This document shows positions 7,073 through 10,312 of a stretch of DNA of 10,312 nucleotides, piece by piece. The translations under genes and the position numbers were made by a program. The notes under the pieces were generated by a model. That model was not told the origin of the DNA, searched no databases, and saw only the letters and a program-made list of their open reading frames with translations. Positions within the stretch are counted from its first letter, which is position 1. Each line of letters opens with the position of its first letter. This stretch comes from Paracoccaceae bacterium (GTDB taxonomy: Bacteria > Pseudomonadota > Alphaproteobacteria > Rhodobacterales > Rhodobacteraceae), in the NCBI GenBank assembly GCA_011523445.1, contig WTGT01000126.1, forward strand, positions 1 through 10,312. Direction: 5' to 3'.

Positions 7073-8041
7073 ATGCAAAAAGCCCCCGGAAAATCCTATC
7101 GAGAAGGACTTACACTTGTTCAGATGATGGATATGTTCCCCACCGAGGAATCGGCTGTAAAGTGGTTTGAGGATTGCATATGGCCTTCCGGCAATCGAAC
7201 CTGCCCCAAATGTGGTTGTGATGGCACGAGGGAAGTTCCCAATGCCAAGCCGATGCCTTATTGGTGCAAGTCCTGTCGTTCCTATTTCAGTGTAAGGACT
7301 AGCACTCCCATGGCCCGTTCCAATATCCCCATGCGAAAGTGGGCAATCGGTATCTATCTTTGCGTTACATCCCTCAAGTCGGTTTCCAGCATGAAGTTGC
7401 ACAGGGACTTGGGAATAACCCAGACAAGTGCATGGTTCATGATGCACCGCATAAGGGAAGCGTGGGCAGGCAAGGACAATGACCCGTTTGATGGTCCTGT
7501 CGAGATTGACGAAACCTTTTTTGGTGGCAAGCGAAAGAACAAGTCCAATTCCGAACGGGCTGAACTTACTGGCAGGGGTGCCGTTGACATGACTGCGGTA
7601 GTCGGTGCCAAGTGTCGTGAATCCAATGATGTTGTGGCGAAGGTCGTTCCTGATACCGGAAAGAAAACCCTGCAGGAATTCGTTGATGATGTAACGGATC
7701 CCGATACGGTTGTCTATACCGATGATGCCAAGGCTTATGAAGGTATCCCGAATCCTCACCAGACCGTCAAGCACAGCGTATCGCAGTTTGTCAATGGAAT
7801 GGCACACACGAACGGTATTGAATCCTTCTGGTCGATGTTGAAGAGATCTCACAAGGGAACATTCCACAAGATGTCTCCCAAACATCTTCAACGATACATC
7901 AATGAGTTTTCCGGCAAGCATAATATCAGATCACTTGATACCCTTGATCAGATGCGAACCACTGTCGCTCGAATGGTCGGACGCAACCTTCTTCACAGGA
8001 ACCTTACCGCCTGCAACGGGCTTGACAACTCCGGTCGGTAA
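7073..8041 (+). CDS. IS1595-family transposase (ISXO2-like DDE domain)
   Basis: This 322-residue protein is full length for the family. A zinc ribbon is formed by C44, C47, C65 and C68. A helix-turn-helix-like region follows (about 95-125, 'SSMKLHRDLGITQTSAW'), then the catalytic ISXO2-like domain. This has D146 in 'VEIDETFFGG', D217/D218 in 'YTDDAKAY' and E250 in 'HTNGIESFWSMLKR'. The C-terminus 'RNLTACNGLDNSGR' resembles the natural ends of related transposases. No frameshift or internal stop is present, so the element may be active. ATG 7073 has a good Shine-Dalgarno. The last 111 bases are overlapped on the opposite strand by a small ORF. The long antisense frame at 7037-7921 is a shadow. 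Confidence 0.95.
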   Translation: MQKAPGKSYREGLTLVQMMDMFPTEESAVKWFEDCIWPSGNRTCPKCGCDGTREVPNAKPMPYWCKSCRSYFSVRTSTPMARSNIPMRKWAIGIYLCVTSLKSVSSMKLHRDLGITQTSAWFMMHRIREAWAGKDNDPFDGPVEIDETFFGGKRKNKSNSERAELTGRGAVDMTAVVGAKCRESNDVVAKVVPDTGKKTLQEFVDDVTDPDTVVYTDDAKAYEGIPNPHQTVKHSVSQFVNGMAHTNGIESFWSMLKRSHKGTFHKMSPKHLQRYINEFSGKHNIRSLDTLDQMRTTVARMVGRNLLHRNLTACNGLDNSGR

Positions 8042-8134
8042 AAGGGAGTTCTTGAGAAGGGCCTTGGCCAGAAGCTCTGGGGTTGCTCCCTTCAGGTCCT
8101 TCTTTGGATCAATCATTGGCACTCCCCTAGCCAT
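7931..8134 (-). CDS. Small basic protein, 67 aa, antisense to the transposase 3' end; unknown function
   Basis: From ATG 8134 the protein opens 'MARGVPMIDPKKDLKGATPE' and continues 'LLAKALLKNSLLP', which looks like a real amphipathic helix. It then has a Lys/Val-rich tail encoded opposite the transposase C-terminus (7931-8041). Its start overlaps the stop of the 148-residue gene by 8 bases (ATGGCTAG), as in translationally coupled genes. A TTG at 8146 is a less likely start. Most of it lies within the proposed IS, and its composition is like the transposase, not the AT-rich upstream genes. I have a vague, unchecked memory of similar small proteins beside IS1595-type transposases. No function is assigned, and it could be a chance frame. 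Confidence 0.5.
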   Translation of the reverse strand: MARGVPMIDPKKDLKGATPELLAKALLKNSLLPTGVVKPVAGGKVPVKKVASDHSSDSGSHLIKGIK

Positions 8135-8573
8135 TTGTATCACCAAACAGGAAGTCCCCTATAATCATCTGGCTTACTTGGTAGAGGGGATATGCTTTTG
8201 ATTTATCCCCATTGTAAAGGTCACAGGTTAAGGTTTCTTTATTCCAGACGGGGTTTATTTCTATCCTTCCTTTATCTCTTGGAAGGTCAGCAATTATTTT
8301 ATTGCCATCTATTTTAATCAAGATTTCATTGTCGGTATTTTGCAAGGGTATGGTCTTTGTTCTATTTTCATGACCAATAAAAGTGCTCTCTCCTTCTGAT
8401 ATTACTTTCATATCTTTTCGATCACTTATACAAATCAATCGATTTTTTCGTATGGTTTCCTCCAACGAATTAAACCACGAAACATCCGACCTTATCTGTC
8501 TGATAAGTTCATTAAATATAATCTCAATGGTGCATTCTGCCCGTTTCTGAACCCAGTTTGGTATTCTTGCCAT
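8127..8573 (-). CDS. Hypothetical protein, 148 aa, C-terminus probably altered at the IS junction
   Basis: I do not recognise the family. The protein is soluble, with an N-terminal helical region ('VQKRAECTIEIIFNELIRQI') and a mixed, beta-rich C-terminal half with charged residues ('ILIKIDGNKIIADLPRDKGRIEIN'). No signal peptide or membrane segment is seen. ATG 8573 follows the stop of the winged-helix gene by 3 bases, and GAGG in that gene's end serves as Shine-Dalgarno, so the two are coupled. The last residues ('GDFLFGDTNG') and the stop fall inside the proposed IS right end, so the original protein may have been longer. Confidence 0.7.
   Translation of the reverse strand: MARIPNWVQKRAECTIEIIFNELIRQIRSDVSWFNSLEETIRKNRLICISDRKDMKVISEGESTFIGHENRTKTIPLQNTDNEILIKIDGNKIIADLPRDKGRIEINPVWNKETLTCDLYNGDKSKAYPLYQVSQMIIGDFLFGDTNG
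8133..8159 (-). repeat. Proposed right terminal inverted repeat of the IS
   Basis: Read on the minus strand from 8159 it begins GGGG and has ACAAAT from position 22, at the same offset as the left end. The remaining positions match poorly. Confidence 0.4.
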
Positions 8574-8576
8574 TTT

Positions 8577-8873
8577 CTAATCCTCTTTCCTTATCCTCTG
8601 AAATTCAGCGTCTGTTAGTTTCCAACAGCCTCTTCCATTCGGTTGTGTACATCTTTCAACCTTGCCTTTATCAAACAGTTTTATCAATATACCTGTTACA
8701 ATGGCATCATGCATCATTGATTTAACCTTAACACTTCCCTGAAATATTCCACTACGCTTGCTGATGGCAGCTGGTCCAAGGCAATTTTCCTTGTCTTTTG
8801 CCTCAAGCAAAACATCCAATACAACCTTCTCCAAATTAAATTCACCTTGGCGGACTAGTTTCTTTCTATTCAT
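8577..8873 (-). CDS. Probable winged-helix DNA-binding protein, 98 aa
   Basis: The layout fits a small winged-helix domain. A helix ('NLEKVVLDVLLEA') is followed by 'LGPAAISKRSGIF' as helix-turn-helix and 'MHDAIVTGILIKLFDKGKVE' as the next helix. 'RCTQPNGRGCWKLT' fits the wing, with the GRGxWxLT pattern common to such domains. No specific family is assigned. Start ATG 8873 has a strong GGGAGAAG Shine-Dalgarno. It lies 27 bases behind the membrane-protein gene and 3 bases before the 148-residue gene. It could regulate this small gene cluster or act as an adaptor for its neighbours (inference). Confidence 0.72.
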   Translation of the reverse strand: MNRKKLVRQGEFNLEKVVLDVLLEAKDKENCLGPAAISKRSGIFQGSVKVKSMMHDAIVTGILIKLFDKGKVERCTQPNGRGCWKLTDAEFQRIRKED

Positions 8874-8900
8874 GTTTCTTCTCCCAATCCTTCTGATTTC

Positions 8901-9377
8901 CTAATTAAATTCCACGTGTTTGGATAATTGGCTTTTCGTAGCGTTTAAATACAAATTGTCATCAGGCGTCATCATATACAAGTTGTAGAAATAACGACCA
9001 CGGCCAACATCCATTCCTGGTGGATCATCAGGCCCGATTGCCTTCAAAAGACGTATGAAATTCTCTGCGGTTTCCTTGGCGGTGCCTGGAGTAATATTAT
9101 GCTCAACCACCAACTCAATGATTATCATTTCACAATGGTCTTCTTTGGGGTAAACCTTTGAACTTAATAACTGGTCATCAAAGGTGCTTTGAACAAGAAA
9201 GATTGTATCGGTTGGAATGTTTTCACAATTTTTGCCATTGGATGTTTCCCAATCGAACACAGGAACGCCCAACAAATACAATATTCCCAGAATGACTACG
9301 GACAAAATACCTACGGTCCACAACACTATGTTAATCAATGTTTTAAACCACTTATCCAGTTTATCAATTAGACTCAT
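8901..9377 (-). CDS. Hypothetical single-span membrane protein, 158 aa
   Basis: I do not recognise the family. After a short amphipathic N-terminus ('MSLIDKLDKWFKTLINI') a hydrophobic segment covers about residues 18-40. The remainder is polar with two cysteines (in 'KNCENIP' and 'EDHCEMI') that could form a disulfide if the domain is outside the cytoplasm. The C-terminal part has alternating helix and strand ('TAKETAENFIRLLKAI', 'GRYFYNLYMMTPDDNLYL'). ATG 9377 is preceded by GAGG with an 8-base spacer. It is the first gene of the four-gene minus-strand cluster and is divergent from the exported-protein gene. The 226-base space between them holds the structured leader. Confidence 0.75.
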   Translation of the reverse strand: MSLIDKLDKWFKTLINIVLWTVGILSVVILGILYLLGVPVFDWETSNGKNCENIPTDTIFLVQSTFDDQLLSSKVYPKEDHCEMIIIELVVEHNITPGTAKETAENFIRLLKAIGPDDPPGMDVGRGRYFYNLYMMTPDDNLYLNATKSQLSKHVEFN

Positions 9378-9394
9378 ATGCGATCCTCACCGAT

Positions 9395-9421
9395 TTGACA
9401 TTGTTGTTGTATTGGTATATT
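9395..9421 (+). promoter_or_regulatory. Candidate promoter for the structured leader and exported-protein gene
   Basis: TTGACA (9395-9400) and TATATT (9416-9421) are separated by 15 bases. The predicted start, about 7 bases downstream, is 9428-9429, exactly where the 13-bp terminal stem begins. That coincidence supports transcription of the structure as an RNA 5' end. The spacer is slightly short. Confidence 0.5.
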
Positions 9422-9428
9422 TCCCACC

Positions 9429-9595
9429 TTGCTAAATCTACTGGACCCGCACTATGTCGGGTTGCCCGCTGAATACAACAGCCTGTTTGAATATAGGGTA
9501 GCTCCCGATATTGGGCGAACAAGCGGGAATCCCATACTTTCTGGTAGATTTAGCAACGGCCCGGCACCTTTGCCCGGCTGAATTGCTAAAAGGAG
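9429..9595 (+). promoter_or_regulatory. Structured 5' leader with alternative pairing at the ribosome-binding site (candidate riboswitch-like element)
   Basis: TTGCTAAATCTAC (9429-9441) pairs perfectly with GTAGATTTAGCAA (9544-9556), enclosing 102 bases. Inside are ACCCG/CGGGT (9445-9449/9458-9462), CCCGCT/AGCGGG (9465-9470/9522-9527) and a hairpin at 9490-9512 (AATAT/ATATT and GGG/CCC, 5-base loop). TTTAGCAA (9549-9556) can pair instead with TTGCTAAA (9583-9590), which abuts the AGGAG Shine-Dalgarno (9591-9595). CCTTT (9567-9571) can pair with AAAGG (9589-9593), covering the same site. These exclusive pairings suggest control of translation of the gene at 9604. No known riboswitch class is recognised. 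A mobile or repeat element of the same shape is the main alternative. Confidence 0.55.
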
Positions 9596-9603
9596 AAAGT
9601 GCA

Positions 9604-9936
9604 ATGAAATTCATGAAACCAATTTTGATCATGCTTTTAACTGTTGTCGTATTGATTGGCACGCAAGCTACTGCCAAGACAGAAATTGAAAAGGAAATAG
9701 AACTGTATACTATTGATCCCTGTTTGTTGGCTATTGCCAACAAAAATGGTGTGCAAGATGGCTGGTTGTCAGATGAAGAACTTCTTGCCTTGATGAAGGG
9801 AAATATGGTGGAGGAATTGGAACATACAATTGAGGTTTCCAAATCATTTATAAGGGAAGATATGTCTTTTAGTGATCGCATGTCAGTTTATAAAATATTG
9901 AGCTCAATGTGTATTGATATCGGGTTATCAAATTGA
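9604..9936 (+). CDS. Small exported protein, 110 aa, unknown function
   Basis: The protein starts 'MKFMKPILIMLLTVVVLIGT', a clear Sec signal peptide, with likely signal peptidase I cleavage after 'QATA' (residue 24). The mature part of about 86 residues has two cysteines, in 'TIDPCLLAIA' and 'LSSMCIDIGL', which could form one disulfide. The rest is helical and acidic ('WLSDEELLALMKGNMVEELE'). I chose ATG 9604 because of AGGAG 8 bases upstream and because the signal peptide begins there. The longer frame from 9511 would translate the structured leader. It has its own leader and likely promoter, and converges with the following gene. The family is not recognised. Confidence 0.75.
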   Translation: MKFMKPILIMLLTVVVLIGTQATAKTEIEKEIELYTIDPCLLAIANKNGVQDGWLSDEELLALMKGNMVEELEHTIEVSKSFIREDMSFSDRMSVYKILSSMCIDIGLSN

Positions 9937-9951
9937 ATTTGGGGAATGGAA

Positions 9952-10311
9952 TCATTCCTCAACCTCCTCGACTTGTTCTTTTTTATTTTCCAAATACTCA
10001 ATAAATCGCAGCGAAAAATTTCTAGCTGATCTTAATTTACCTAACCTGCAATAACTAAGAATTTTTGATAAAAAGTACCTCAAGTTGGAAAAATCGTATA
10101 TATCAGGACAATTTATTTTCAATTCGTGTAATCGGCTTTCCAGCTCATACATCTTGGACATATCCAACCCCAAACCAATACCATCTCTTTCGAGTGACCA
10201 TTCGATCTTGTTCATTTCCTCCAATAAAGGTTCTAGTTCCTTGAACTTGGTACCTGGAAGTCTCCTATTTATCCAAACCCAATTAAGAATTACAATGAAA
10301 CCTGTACATAT
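9952..10311 (-). CDS. Hypothetical protein with N-proximal membrane segment (partial, start beyond right edge)
   Basis: The frame is open from the right edge to TGA at 9952-9954, at least 119 residues. The first visible stretch, 'CTGFIVILNWVWI', is hydrophobic and followed by basic 'NRRLPG', like the end of a membrane span with a cytoplasmic tail. Then come helical, charged regions ('KELEPLLEEMNKIEWSLE', 'LESRLHELK', 'SARNFSLRFIEYLENKKEQ') that may form a coiled coil. Internal starts exist at TTG 10224 and ATG 10215, but the upstream membrane-like sequence in frame suggests the gene begins outside the window. It converges with the exported-protein gene, 15 bases apart. No family is recognised. 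Confidence 0.65.
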   Translation of the reverse strand: MCTGFIVILNWVWINRRLPGTKFKELEPLLEEMNKIEWSLERDGIGLGLDMSKMYELESRLHELKINCPDIYDFSNLRYFLSKILSYCRLGKLRSARNFSLRFIEYLENKKEQVEEVEE

Positions 10312-10312
10312 G

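Larger units (their letters stand above)
6998..8159 (+). mobile_element. IS1595-family insertion sequence (about 1.16 kb)
   Basis: The element is defined by the intact IS1595-type transposase at 7073-8041. The proposed ends are GGGG at 6998-7001 and its inverted copy at 8156-8159, each followed after 17 bases by ACAAAT (7019-7024; inverted at 8133-8138). The left end coincides with the loss of the SnoaL-like reading frame. By eye, the right end coincides with a shift to more AT-rich sequence. The flanking 8 bases (TTTTATTT and TATAATCA) do not match, so no target duplication is visible. The transposase is certain; the exact ends are a proposal. Confidence 0.6.

Noticed and set aside
7037..7921. 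Long (294-codon) open frame antisense to the transposase
   Set aside because: It mirrors the transposase coding bias, has no recognisable domain and no independent support.
7902..8201. 99-residue plus-strand frame overlapping the transposase end
   Set aside because: It is a shadow of the transposase and of the opposite-strand ORFs, and has no ribosome-binding site.
9429..9556. Integron attC site or CRISPR repeat as an explanation for the 13-bp inverted repeat
   Set aside because: There are no attC core motifs (RYYYAAC/GTTRRRY) at the ends, no repeated unit-spacer pattern and no integrase or cas gene.
9511..9603. Upstream extension of the exported protein from 9511
   Set aside because: The strong AGGAG and the signal-peptide start point to ATG 9604; the extension would translate the structured leader.

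Overview
The window looks like a low-GC, probably free-living alphaproteobacterium. The main evidence is a circularly permuted two-piece tmRNA gene (ssrA) whose tag reads ANDNRAPIALAA, an alphaproteobacterial-type SspB, a short SdhE, a ThyX of the roughly 300-residue alphaproteobacterial type, and a membrane-anchored RodZ/DUF4115 protein. No species can be named from the sequence alone.

Left half (1-5746) is ordinary chromosomal backbone. On the minus strand lie a RodZ-like protein running off the left edge (1-1046) and a tight group thyX - Lrp/AsnC regulator - sdhE (2910 down to 1218; the last two overlap). A divergent intergenic region at 2911-2999 carries a perfect palindrome. On the plus strand follow gloA, the two-piece tmRNA gene ssrA, sspB and fumC. 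The tmRNA adds a degradation tag to stalled proteins, and SspB hands tagged proteins to ClpXP, so tag maker and tag reader are direct neighbours.

Middle (5747-8160): a tandem SnoaL/NTF2-like gene on the minus strand has lost its 5' end exactly where an IS1595-type element begins. The element has an intact transposase (7073-8041). Its proposed ends (6998 and 8159) share GGGG-N17-ACAAAT. A 67-residue minus-strand ORF overlaps the transposase 3' end in antisense.

Right part (8160-10312) is accessory in character: small genes I do not recognise. Four tightly packed minus-strand ORFs (9377 down to 7931) encode a one-span membrane protein, a winged-helix-like protein, an unknown protein and the 67-residue protein. 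Divergent from them is a small exported protein (9604-9936). Its 5' leader holds a striking structure: a perfect 13-bp terminal stem enclosing further hairpins. The 3' strand of that stem could instead pair with sequence touching the Shine-Dalgarno, which suggests a translational switch. A partial membrane protein gene runs off the right edge.

The IS marks a sharp change from conserved genes to unrecognised genes. Both flanking genes seem to end in it and I see no target duplication, so a rearrangement at the IS is likely. The best candidate for something undescribed is the leader at 9429-9595.
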